Below the pieces are notes generated by a model. That model ran no database searches. It saw only the letters and a list, made by a program, of their open reading frames with translations, and had not been told where the DNA came from. From assembly GCA_963995525.1 (NCBI GenBank), contig OZ023208.1:22566620-22630619 (forward strand): DNA of 64,000 nt. The letters are read 5' to 3'. Both the position numbers and the translations under genes were made by a program. Positions 42,383 to 55,800 of this stretch are shown here, one piece after another; position 1 is the first letter of the stretch, and the number at the start of each line of letters is the position of its first letter. Origin of the DNA: Escarpia spicata. Lineage: Eukaryota; Annelida; Polychaeta; Sabellida; Siboglinidae.

Positions 42383-45300
42383 TCAGTGATTGGAATCAAT
42401 GAAGTTCAGATACTTCCGATCAATAAGTAAAGGAATAATCTTGTGCCTGCAAAGGTGAAACCACATAATCGTTATATATCAGACTTACATGTGGTAATAA
42501 CACAGGTTTCCATGTTTTTTTTAATCTTCAAGGCTTCCTGAATAATCCAGATCAGTTGGCCTCACTCTAAAAAATTGCCTTACATATTGTTTTATTCTCT
42601 GGTTTCCACAAACATAAAAATAAGTTGTAATAAAACGGCCATTCAGAGACTCAAATATAAATTACTATTATTTATTGGCATGTTGATTTTTATTCAGGAA
42701 GGGTTGAAGTATAAAAAAACAAGAATTTTAGAATTATGTTACATGGAATACAAAGACATTATCCTGACACCTGGCACAGCAACAATAGACGGACATTGTT
42801 ACATCGTTTGCAATGACACAAAACATAGTGTAATTATAATTTGTAGTTTTATTTTCTGTGTGTGCATGAGTGGTGTTTTGTGTCTGTCTGTGTGTCTGTT
42901 TGTGAGTATGATGCTTCTGTGAGTTGTATGTGTCTGTTTATGTGTGAGTGTGGTATGTGTGTGTTTGGAATGTGTGCGTGAGTGGTGTGTTTGCAAGTGT
43001 GTGAGTGCATGAGTGTGTCTGTTTGTGTGGTGTGCATGCATGCGTGCGAGTATATGTTTGGTGTGCTAGTGTGTTTGTTTATGTGTGCTGTGTGTGTGCG
43101 TGCATCTGTGCGTGTGTGGTGTACATGCATGCGTTCGCACATGTTTGTGTTGCACTCACCTGATTGGTAGCATGAGGAAGATAAGCACAGGGAAGACCAT
43201 CTTGAGGAAGGGCATCGGAGCAAAGCCGATGCCGCAGAGCACAAGAAGCTGAAGGAGCTGCAGCCCGGTGAAGAAGTGAACCTTCCTCTGGGGTACCCGG
43301 CTGATGTAATGGTTGGGAGGATACTGGGCCTAGACAACAAACAGTTCAATCACACAACCGTTCCAATCGCACAAGCATCATCACCATTTTTGCTAATAAA
43401 ATTGTAGTTGAAACACGACTGGCAGCTGAAGAATGCGAATACTATTGACAACCTGTGGTGTAATAGAATTAAACATACCTGTTCTGTGGCAGAGAATGAG
43501 AAATACCTGTTCTGTGACAGAGAATGAGACATACCTATTCTGTGACAAAGAATGATAAATACCTGTTCTGTGACAAAGAATGTGACATACTTGTTCTGTG
43601 ACAGAGAATGAGACATACCTATTCTGTGACAAAGAATGATAAATACCTGTTCTGTGACAAAGAATGAGACATACTTGTTCTGTGACAAAGAATGAGAAAT
43701 ACCTGTTCTGTGACAAAGAATGAGAAATACCTTTTCTGTGACAAAGAATGAGAGTTCTGTGACAAAGAATGAGTTCTACTAAGCGTACATGCCCCAATTA
43801 ACATACACCTCTTTTTAGCAGCATCTGACATCATGACAGTGATCTCCAATTCCACTTTTGACTATAGAATCCATTATTGTAATTTAATATTCACTAATGT
43901 TGCACTAGAGTCAAAGCTCAGTGATGAAAAGATGTGGAAATGCCCACCTAAATTATCAGATTTTACAGTGCTTTGGTATCCTTTTGCTCATATATGGATG
44001 CATAAATCATGTCTGCTGAGATGGTTTTACCCAGGAACCAGAGAAGATGGGCGTACACCGCTGCAAGCTTATTGGAATACAAAATTGAGATATTTCCATG
44101 TTTCAAGTATTTGTGAAGCGTCCTGTGTGCTTAATAAAACAAATACGGCATGTGTTCCGTGACGTAGAATAAGTCGTACCTGTTCTGTGGCAGACAATGA
44201 GACATACCTGTTCCGTAAAGAGAAGGGTGAGTCGCTCAAACATCTGGTTGTTGTTGAGTGCTGTGATTGCGAGGTAAAGGAAGAGTCCATCTAGCACAGC
44301 AGGAGGGATGTAGTATAAAGGGGAGGGCAGCATGAGTAGGGACAGTCCAACCAGGATGTGTACAATGACTCCTGTCACGCGGTTCTCTCTCACAAACACC
44401 ACCCTGTAACATACGTTACAAATTAAATACCACCATGTAACATACATAATGAGTCAAACACCACCCTGTAACATATGAAATGAGTCAAACACCACCCTGT
44501 AACATACATTACAAATTAAATACCATCCTGTAACATGTGCAATGAGTCAAATGCCACCCTGTAACATACGTAAAAAATCAAGCATCACCCTGTAACATAC
44601 GCAATGAGTTAAACATCATATGTAACATATGTAACGGATCAAACACCACCATGAAACATATATAATGAGTCAAACACCACCCTGTAACATATGTAATGAG
44701 TCAAATACCACCCTGTAACATGTGCAATGAATAAAACACTATTCTGTAACATATGTATTGTGTCAAACACCACCCTATAACATATGTAATGAGTCAAACA
44801 CCACCCTGTAACATACATAATGAGTCAAACACCACCGTGTAACACACGTAGCAAGTCAAACACCACAGTGTAACATGTGTAATGAGTCAAACGCCATCCT
44901 GTAACATCTGTAATGAGTCAAACACCACCCTGTAACACGTAACAAGTCAAACACCACCCTGTAACACGTGTAATGAGTCAAACACCATCCTGTAACACAC
45001 ATTGAGTCAAACACCACACTATGACATATGTAACAAGTCGAACACCCCCTTATACCATACATAACGAGCCAAACATTATCATGTAAAAGTCAAACACCAC
45101 CATGTAACATGTGTAATGAGTCAAACACCATCATGTAATATACACGAGTCAAATATCACCATGTGATAAGTTAAACATCACTATGTGACAAAGATAATGA
45201 GTCAAACATCACCATATCAATCACCATGCTGTACCATTAAATAAATAAGATTAATAATTTAATTACTTCAAACAGATCAAAAATAAATAGACACATTTTA

Positions 45301-48300
45301 AACTGTCAATACATTATCTCCGCTAGAAAAAAAAAAAAAAAAAAAGTTTTTATTTTTGAGGTGAGAGTTTGAACGTACTTTTGTTTGATGACGCCGCCTT
45401 CGACTCGGTCTTCCACATCAGCCATGGCGAGCACATGTAGGGGAGAGTGGGGCAAGGCGCCGTGGATCATCGGCAGACCCATGAATGTGAGGGCCCCATT
45501 GAGTAGACCAACCACAAACAGGTCCCAGTGATAGGCTGTGCCCTTCTTCAACCTACACAGAGCAACAGTCACACATGTTAGACATTGGAGAACACATCAC
45601 TGCTGGAATTATTATGAAAAAAATCATGTTCACAGATTCATTGTTAACCCTACCACCCACCTGTTCTCTGGACTGTTTACCCTACCACCCACCTGCTCTC
45701 TGGACTGTTGACCCTACCACCCACCTGTTTTCTGGACTGTTGACCCTACCACCCACCTGTTCTCTGGACTGTTGACCCTACCACCCACCTGTTCTCTGGA
45801 CTGTTGACCCTACCACCCACCTGCTCTCTGGACTGTTGACCCTACCACCCACCTGTTCTCTGGACTGTTGACCCTACCACCCACCTGTTCTCTGGACTGT
45901 TGACCCTACCACCCACCTGTTCTCTGGACTGTTGACCCTACCACTCACCTGTTCTCTGGACTGTTGACCCTACCACTCACCTGTTCTCTGGACTGTTGAC
46001 CCTACCACCCACCTGTTGTCTGGACTGTTGACCCTACCACTCACCTGTTCTCTGGACTGTTGACCCTACCACTCACCTGTTCTCTGGACTGTTGACCCTA
46101 CCACCCACCTGTTGTCTGGACTGTTGACCCTACCACTCACCTGTTCTCTGGACTGTTGACCCTACCACTCACCTGTTCTCTGGACTGTTGACCCTACCAC
46201 TCACCTGTTCTCTGGACTGTTGACCCTACCACTCACCTGTTCTCTGGACTGTTGACCCTACCACCCACCTGTTGTCTGGACTGTTGACCCTACCACTCAC
46301 CTGTTCTCTGGACTGTTGACCCTACCACTCACCTGTTCTCTGGACTGTTGACCCTACCACCCACCTGTTGTCTGGACTGTAGACCCTACCACCCACCTGT
46401 TCTCTGGACTGTTGACCCTACCACTCACCTGTTCTCTGGACTGTTGACCCTACCACTCACCTGTTCTCTGGACTGTTGACCCTACCACTCACCTGTTCTC
46501 TGGACTGTTGACCATGGACCCTGAGATGTTCTGATCCATGAAGAACAAGAGAGACAAACAGAAGCCTAGGCCCATTGATGTGAACACAGTGACCAGGGTC
46601 AATTTGCCCAGACTGCCTGGCACAAACACAGCATTGTCCTCATAGGCAAACTTTTTCACTGCAAGCAAGAAATGCACATTACAAGAGAACCAAGGCACCA
46701 AAGCACCAAGGCACAAAGGCATAAAGGAACCAAGACGTCATGTTACCAAGGCAGTAATACAATATTGTAATATGCTAATAAAGTCTATTGATATTTCTGA
46801 CTTGCCACAGCAAAACGGGAATAGAGTTGCAAAAGTTTTGAAATGGAGTTTTGTATTATTTTGGATTCCACAGACCACGAGCTTTAAAATGAAATTTATG
46901 CAGAATACGCCTGGGTGATGTAATGATAACTGGTTAATGGGTCACATTTGTAAGTGTAAGAGTGTAAGTGTAAGAGTAAGTGTAAGAGTGTAAGTGTTTC
47001 TCAACAGCTGGTTACTTACATTCAATCTCACGGAAGACGTACGATCCAAAGAATGAGAGAACCAAAACTGATACTGGCAGGGCAAAGTCTGCCAGCAGTT
47101 CCCGCTTGCCTGCATTCAGGAAGGGACTGAAACAATAGAGAATTCAGTAAAAGACTGAAACATTGGAGGATTCAGTAAGGGACTGAAACATTTGAGGACA
47201 ACTAAATCAACATGCAAGGAGAATAATTTATGAGAAAGACAATCTCATAACTCGTGTAACACAATACACAACAACACTGTGTTACACAATACACGGCAAC
47301 ACTGTGTTACACAATACACAACAACACTGTGTTACACAATACACGGCAACACTGTGTTACACAATACACGACAACACTGTGTTACACAATACACCTCAAC
47401 ACTGTGTTACAAAATACACGACAACACTGTGTTACACAATACACGGCAACACTGTGTTACACAATACACGGCAACACTGTGTTACACAATACACGGCAAC
47501 ACTGTGTTACACAATACACGGCAACACTGTGTTACACAATACACGGCAACACTGTGTTACACAATACACGGCAACACTGTGTTACACAATACACGGCAAC
47601 ACTGTGTTACACAATACACGGCAACACTGTGTTACACAATACACGGCAACACTGTGTTACACAATACACGACAACACTGTGTTACACAATACACGGCAAC
47701 ACTGTGTTGCACAATACACTGCAACACTGTGTTACACAATACACTGCAACACTGTGTTACACAATACACAGCAACACTGTGTTACACAATACACGGCAAC
47801 ACTGTGTTACACAATACACGGCAACAATGTGTTGCACAATACACTGCAACACTGTGTTACACAATACACGGCAACAATGTGTTACACAATACACGGCAAC
47901 ACCGTGTTACACAATACACGGCAACACCGTGTTACACAATACACGGCAACACTGTGTTGCACAATACACTGCAATACTGTGTTACACAATACACGGCAAC
48001 ACTGTGTTACACAATACACGGCAACACTGTGTTACACAATACACGGCAACACTGTGTTGCACAATACACTGCAACACTGTGTTACACAATACACGGCAAC
48101 ACTGTGTTACACAATACACGGCAACACTGTGTTACACAATACACGGCAACACTGTGTTGCACAATACACGGCAACACTGTGTTGCACAATACACTGCAAC
48201 ACTGTGTTACACAATACATGGCAACACTGTGTTACACAATACGCGGCTACACTGTGTTACACAATGCACGGCAACACTGTGTTAGAATACAAAAATTAAA

Positions 48301-49849
48301 ATTGCCATTCCTCATTTTGAGAAACATTTTGAAGGCAAAACAGATCAAACATAACACCAAACTGAGGATATTAACTGAAATGTCAAGTCAGTGTTACCCT
48401 AAAGCTTGGAGACATGACGAATCACACAGAAAACTAACTAAAAAAAAACAGCCTTTCATCAACAATTGCCTGAACAGAATCCGACACATAAAATTACCAG
48501 AGACATCTACCCAACAATGCACTATGGGAATGGACCAAAAAACTACCAATAGAAAACAAAATAAAGAAGAGCAACAAATCATGGACCCCCAGGGAAGAAA
48601 AGACAAGGAAGGCCGAGAAACACCTGGCAGAGATATACTGGAAGCAAAAGAAAGCAGATGGGATACACCGGGAGAGAAATCGAAATGGCATCAAACCGAC
48701 AAGAGTGGAGGACCGTGGTCAATGGGCTATGCTCCCAGAGAGCAAACAGGCCTAAGTAAGTAAGTAAGTGTTACACTAGATTCTGCATGAAAGTTGTAGT
48801 TTTGCAGTATAGTGCTATAAAGAGAGGCGTATGCGTACGTCTTGGTGAAGTGGAAGAGTGTCAGACCGAGCCAGACCGTCCCGAGCACCAGGAGCAGATA
48901 CAGGATGCTCTTGTCTCTCTCACAGTTCTCTACCACTGATGTTGCATTCATTGCCACTGTGTCATAGCCAGGGTGGTACGTCTCTTGAAACTCTGTAAGA
49001 AAAAAGTAAAGGTAATTTCTTATATAGCACAACAGCCAGTCTTTTGGGCTGCTCAAAGCCCTTTACACTTTTCTCCCTGGTAGACCGATTCAATCAAACA
49101 CTATCTCGACTTCTCTGGGAAGCATTCAGCCATGCTGCAATTAATGCATGAACATTATTCGTACACAAATATCCACCATTGTCTATAGCCAGGTACTCAT
49201 TCATACACCCGAGTGAACAAATATCAATGTATCACTTTGAATGTTACATTTCTTGAAACTATGAACGCAACACAATTGTATCATATTGAATTATGCCTCT
49301 CCAAATTCTCTAACAATTCACTAATAAACACGGCTGATACTGAATAGTCAAATCAGACTAAGATGCTCTGTGACCTTGCAGTGGTTATGAGCAGTGGTCT
49401 GTATAAACAATATTGGTCTAACAATACTGGCAAGTGTCCCCTTAATTTCACATCATGCTCTCAGAACAATGAAAGTTGCATATGATATTCCTGTCGTGAA
49501 CAGTGACATACATGTATTTAGTAATCAGTGATTCTTACGTTTTGCCACTCCCTTGCATGCATCCACGGTGAAAGCAATTGAGATAAACAGGGCAAATATT
49601 TCTTCTGTAGATCTGCAAACAACAGTTTAAAATATTATTTAATCATCAACAACTAGCAAGTCTTGCACAGAATGTGGTATCAGTTTTATGTAGAATATGA
49701 TATCAGTTTGTTTGTAGAGCGTTATATCTGTCATAGATACAGCATGCTATCAGTCATACCGAGCCTGAGCGCAATCTTGATTATACTATAAAAAATGATA
49801 CCAGGTAATCTTGATTAACATTAGATAAATTGTATTATTACATGGTGTA

Positions 49850-49880
<31 letters not shown>

Positions 49881-52800
49881 ATATAATGCTTATATAGAGC
49901 ATGATATCAGTCTTATGTAGAACAACTAATGTAGCTTTTAATTCAGGTCGTTAAGCAGATGTTTTTGTGTCAGACAAGCTATGACATAAAACCTACTGCA
50001 GGTCGGCAATGAGTGGATGACATTTAGGATGTCACTTTGCTCCACGTCATCAGGGACCTGACATTTTCATCTCCAAATGAAATGGTTATTTTTACATCAA
50101 CTTCATCGCAATCATATCACTTCATTAAGCCAGCTGAAATTCAACCCCATACTGCCAAGAATACTTAATTTATGAAATGACAAACATGTTCGACAAAAAA
50201 AATCACATCAGAAAATGGACTTTACAACAATGAAAAATATTTACTCAAATACAAATTTATAAATAATAAATTTGCCATTTCATAGGCACACAATAGTCAT
50301 ACAAATAAAAAACACCTGCTTTGATGGATGGGTACATAAAAATAGAAATGACTGGAATTTATTACTATGTAAACAAAACATTCGATTCATGATTAAATGG
50401 ACATCTGAAATATGATTACTTTTTTAAACAAAAATTGTTTATCATGCTTCTTTATAATATGGACGTCATATATAATAATAAAATATTATTAAGTGACCAT
50501 AACCAGTGACCATAACCATGATCAAACATGACATGTTTCATTTTCAAAATGGGAATAATATTTTTAATCATGGAGTTTCAATGACAAAATGTCTAACATC
50601 CATTTCACGTTTTATTGTTCCCGATTATAAACACTTTCTAATCTTGTTTTAATTTCCATTCATGCAGCAAATGAACAAGAATTCACCTTTCATTTTCACA
50701 AACTTTAATCTTTTCTCTCTTAATTATTCTTGACTTGCTAGCATTAAACACTGTATGTGGGTCACAGGGTCAAATTTTCCCTTTAATTTTTACATTTCAG
50801 ATTTAATCAAAATCTAAAAAATGACAAGTATGAAAACAAGAATTATGTCTCCTTTCTTTCTTTATTCAATCTTCATTTACACATTTAACATTTGCTTAAG
50901 ACATGCTCAGAAATTATTCTTTAATGGTAGGGGAGACATTCCTCCAATGGTCAAAATATATTGATTTTAAAAACAGAATATTGTTTTTTAAACTACTCAA
51001 TAATCTCTACAGTTGTTTGGAAATATAATTTCCAAAACATTACAAAAACTGAAAAATTATTTGTTTTAATTATATCTCACCTTGTGGACCACTTCATGAT
51101 GACACTGGCCCCCGAAAATGCATAGATGAAGAGGAAAAACATGTTCCACAGCCCGGTGCATGCGTACATAGCCAGGAAGTCAACATCCATCGAGGTAGCT
51201 ATGCTGTATACCACTGCAAATACACTGGTCTTATATTTGCTGCAACCAAAGTATAGTGGATGCAACTAATCTCTATTGTCATCCACTATAAAACAGAAAT
51301 CAATATATATTGGCTGCAACCAATCTATATTGGCTGCAACCAATCTATAATGGCTGCAACCAATCTATATTCGTTGCAACCAATCTATATTGGATGCAAA
51401 TAATCTATACTGGATGCAACCATCCTATATTGGATGCAACCAATTTATATTGGCTGCAACCAATCTACAGTAGATGACACCAATTTATCCTAACCCTTAC
51501 CAATCTATATTGGATTCCAACCAATCGGTGTAGGCTGCCACCAATTTGCATTAGCTATCTTCTTCTATGTGCCATGTCTGTCACAGGTGTTGGCGATCAT
51601 GGCCCTCCAAACCGCACGGTCGTGTGTAGTTTGTAGCAGTTCTGTTGTGTTCCTTCCACACCATGTTGAGAGACTATCTATTATTTTTATTCTCTGGCGT
51701 CCTCTGGATCTTTTTCCTTCTACCTTTCCTGTTGTTACTATTTGTTTTAACTTTTTCTTTCTCATGACATGGCCTATAAATCGTGCTTGTTGTGTTCTAA
51801 CTTTGTTGATGATCTTTCTTTTTGATTTGGCTGTCCTAAGGATGACTTCATTGCTTTGTTTTGCAGTCCAGGGCACTCGCAGCATTCTTCTTAAGAACCA
51901 CATTTCAGTGGCTTCTATGGTTTTTTGTGAACTTTTAGTTATTGTCCAGGATTCACATCCATATAGCAATGTGGGCTCTATGTAGCATTGTTTTTTCACT
52001 TCAGTTGATATATGTGTATTTGTTAAAATGTTTTTCATGTGGTGAAAAGCTGTTTTGGCTTGAGCAATTCTTCTCTTTATCTCATTGTTGCATCGACTGT
52101 CGGATGTTATTAGTGATCCCAGATAGTTAAACGTTCGGACTTGCTTCAAAACAGTGCCATATGCTACCATGTTGCATGTTGGAATGTAATTTTTCTTTGA
52201 GATGACCATGATTTCTGTTTTTTTTTTCTTCAGGGACAGACCTTTTTTCTCACTTTCCCTTATTACTGTATCTAGCATCTGTTGTAGATCTATTTCGTTC
52301 TCAGCAATCAGTACTGTGTTGTCTGCTTATTGTAAATAATTTAAGTTGTATCCCCCTACTTTAATGCCTGGCATATCTTCTAATGTATGTAAGATACTCT
52401 CACTGTATAGTGAAAAGAGATCGGGTGATAGGACACACCCTTGTCTTACACCACGTTTTATTTCTTGAAATTTACTGATGTCATTTTCTATTTGTATTGC
52501 TGCTGTTTGTTCCCAGTACAGATTTCTCACAACTCTCAGATCTTTCCCATCAATGTTCAAACTTTCCAGCATTGATATGATTTCATCATGATGAACTCAA
52601 ATGCCTTTGTGTAATCAATAAAACATACATACAGATCTTTCTGCACTTCCAGTGCTCTCTCAATCAGTGTTCGTAGGATGTATATTGCATGGCTTGTACC
52701 TTTATCTTCTACAAATCCACTATGTTCTTCGGCAATTTCCGGCTTTATTTTGTTTCTCATTCTGGTCATAATAATTTTAAGCAACATCTTGGTGAAGTGA

Positions 52801-55800
52801 CTCATGAGACTAATTGTACGGTGTAGTTCACATTCAATCGCACCTGGTTTCTTTGGTATTGCTACAAAAATGGATCTGGATAAATCAGTTGGGATTCGTC
52901 CGCTGTCATATATTTTGTTCAAGAAGTCTGTTACTATATCAATACCAAATTCCTCTAAACACTCAATCATTTCAAAGGTGATATTATCTGGTCCAGCAGC
53001 TTTTCCCCTTTTCATTGATCTGATGACTTTTCGAACCTCGTCCTTCAATATAGGAGGACCATCAAAGTTCTTCTTAATTGATGGTCTTTCACCTCTTTCG
53101 TCATCGTACAGTTCACCAATATATTCTGACCATCTCTCGAGTATTTTGTCTTTGTCCATTATTATGTTTCCTTCTTTAGATTTCAGGCAACCTGTAGCTG
53201 AGCATGTTCTTTTCCCTGTGATTTCTCTTATTCTAGCATGCTTGGATTTTTTGTCGTGCTTATGCTTCTGTTCAATTTCTTTGCATTGTTCATTAAGCCA
53301 TTCCTCTTTCGCTAGATTACATTTGGCCGTTATATCCTTGTTCATTGCTACATATGCATCATGATTTTGCTTAATTTTCCTCCTTTCATCCATCAACTTT
53401 AGAAAATCGTCAGTCATCCATGTTTTCTGTGCTTTTCTGCATTGCCTAGGAATAGTTTCTTCTGCAGCCTGTGTGATTGATTCCTTCATTTGTTCCCATT
53501 GGTCGTCAACATCTTGAATCTCATTCAGAACAATGAAACTGTTTTGTACTGCTACATTGAATTTCTCTTTGATCGCTGAATCTGATTTTAGTTAGTTTCA
53601 TGTTCTTTGTTGCTCTTTTCCTTTTCTTCAGTTTCAGTCGGAACTTGGCTCGCACTAGCACATGGTCGGAATCGCAGTCTGCCCCGGGAAAGGTCTTTGC
53701 CACCAGTAGGGCATTTCTAAATCTTTTACTGACCAGGATATAATCAATTTGGTTTCGTGTACGGTCTCCTGGACTTTTCCAAGTTCAAAGTCTTCTTGGG
53801 TGTTGTTGGAACCATGTGTTTCCTACAATCATGTCATGAGATTTTGCCCACTCTATTAGTTTATCGCCTCTCTCATTTCTGCTCCCCGGGCCATATGGTC
53901 CAATTATGTCTTCGCATCTTCCCCCACCAACTTTAGCATTAAAGTCTCCCATAACTATTACAATCTCCTGTGATTTGCAATGTGATTTTGCTAATTCAAG
54001 ATCATTATAAAATGTCTCGTGCTCTTCATCAGATTTGTCTGTGGTTGTATGATGTTAATGTTAAATGGTTTGCCACTGATTTTCACCAAGAGGATGCGAT
54101 CCGATATGGTCTAGTATCCTAGTAAGCATTTTGCTCTTTCTTCATCCAACAGAATTCCAACTCCTCTTTCATGTTTATCGTCTCCTGAGTAAATTATTGT
54201 GTTATTATCTGATGTCATCAATCCTGCCCCTGTCCATCTAACTTCACATATTCCCATTATATTTATCCTCAGTCTCGTCGCTTCTTGTTTGATGTTTTCT
54301 AGTTTTCCTTTCTGATATAGAGTTCTTACATTCCATGTAGCAATATTCAAAATCTTTCTGTTGCACACAATAGCTGGATGACGATCTGGTGTCACCTGTC
54401 GCACATGACTATCCCTACCGAGCGAGGTGATCCTGTCAGAACTGTCAGAACAACCGTTCACGCTGTTAACATTATCTTCTGTGGTTTTGTGGGTCATGAT
54501 TGTCTTGGGAAGGATACAGCAGTGGTTTCCCATTGCTTTCTGCCAGTTTTGGATTTGGTTTACTCCAAAGAACAATAGCTCGTACTGAGCTGTGCTCGCC
54601 ATCGTTGTCCATACAACTGGATCTTCCGCCGCCGGAACTGAGGGGACATGCTGTCCATCACATCCTCTGCTTTGCTATTTGCCCCATAGCTGGAACATGA
54701 TTTGTGAGGGTCGGGACGTGTCCACACACTGGTGGGCCCTGCACCCTGCACATATCGGGCTCATGCTGCTCCGCCAAGGTTTTTCGTGGCTGGACCACTA
54801 GATCTCATGCAGGTTTGGCCTGGAGCCGCAAGGTGTCCAGTTACCATATGGTGTCACAAGGAGGCACTGCATGAGTCTTGATTGAGGAGAGGCTATATAC
54901 CAGAAGGAAAGACTTACGCACTCGGCTTTCTTTTCATCTCGGATAAGACTATCTGGCGGCTGAAGCTGAAAGCGGGAGGTCAGAAGCAAGCTACCAACCA
55001 CTACACTACACTACAGCACTAGGCGCATCACCCAGCCCTTGTGACAGAGTCACACACCGCATTAGCTATAACCTATCTATATTGCCTGTCACCAATTTAC
55101 AATGGCTCCAACCAAAATACATTGGCTACACCCATAGTGTAGATGGTTAGTGTCAATAGCTTTAGTGTAAGGGCTAGTGTTGAAACTGCACCTTCAGTGT
55201 AGAGGGCAGTGTTAACACTGTACCTTTAGTGTAGAGGGCGAGGGGCGCTGTGGTGAGGAGGATGATCATTGGCTGTCCCCCGAACAACGCGAAGTAGAGA
55301 CCTCCCATGAACTGGGAAAAGATTACCTTCTTCACATCTGCAACAATTAACACATGATTCGAGTTAATGCATTTGAACAAACACTTATTTGGATAGGTCA
55401 TATCAAACACATACCAATTGTACACACAGGTTCATCAAACACATACCAATTGTACACACAGGTTCATCAAACACATACCAATTGTACACACAGGTTCATC
55501 ATGCTGGATAGCTCAAATTGTTTAATTTTATACATTTTCATAGTCAATTGTTATTTTTTCTGTTGTGACATTTTGATGGCTTTATGATAGAGAAACCAAA
55601 CCTACCAATGGTGCATGTAGTGTGACAAGTGGTGCATGTAGTGTGACAACCTACCAATGGTGCATGTAGTGTGACAACCTACCAATGGTCCATGTAGTGT
55701 GACAACCTATCAGTAGTACATATAGCGTGACAACATATCAGTGGTGCATGTAGTGTGACAACTTACCAATGATGCATGTAGTGTGACAACCTATCAGTGG

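Noticed and set aside
42799..43170. His/Thr-rich small proteins in the GT-rich tract
   Set aside because: Low-complexity CACACA translation inside an intron.
44103..44447. Start of an SLC4A11 segment at an upstream ATG in intron ([21 protein letters not shown])
   Set aside because: The leading residues are intron array; the exon starts at 44388 in the phase set by the previous exon.
47279..48763. 494-codon open frame with [17 protein letters not shown] repeats
   Set aside because: A 25-bp stop-free repeat opens all three frames; no start context, domain or splice evidence.
51240..51547. 20-bp array read as copies of the acceptor of exon 51213
   Set aside because: Shares only TTGCAG with the true site; similarity is too short to claim junction origin.
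52804..53364. Plus-strand 186-codon open frame
   Set aside because: Antisense of the LINE reverse transcriptase.
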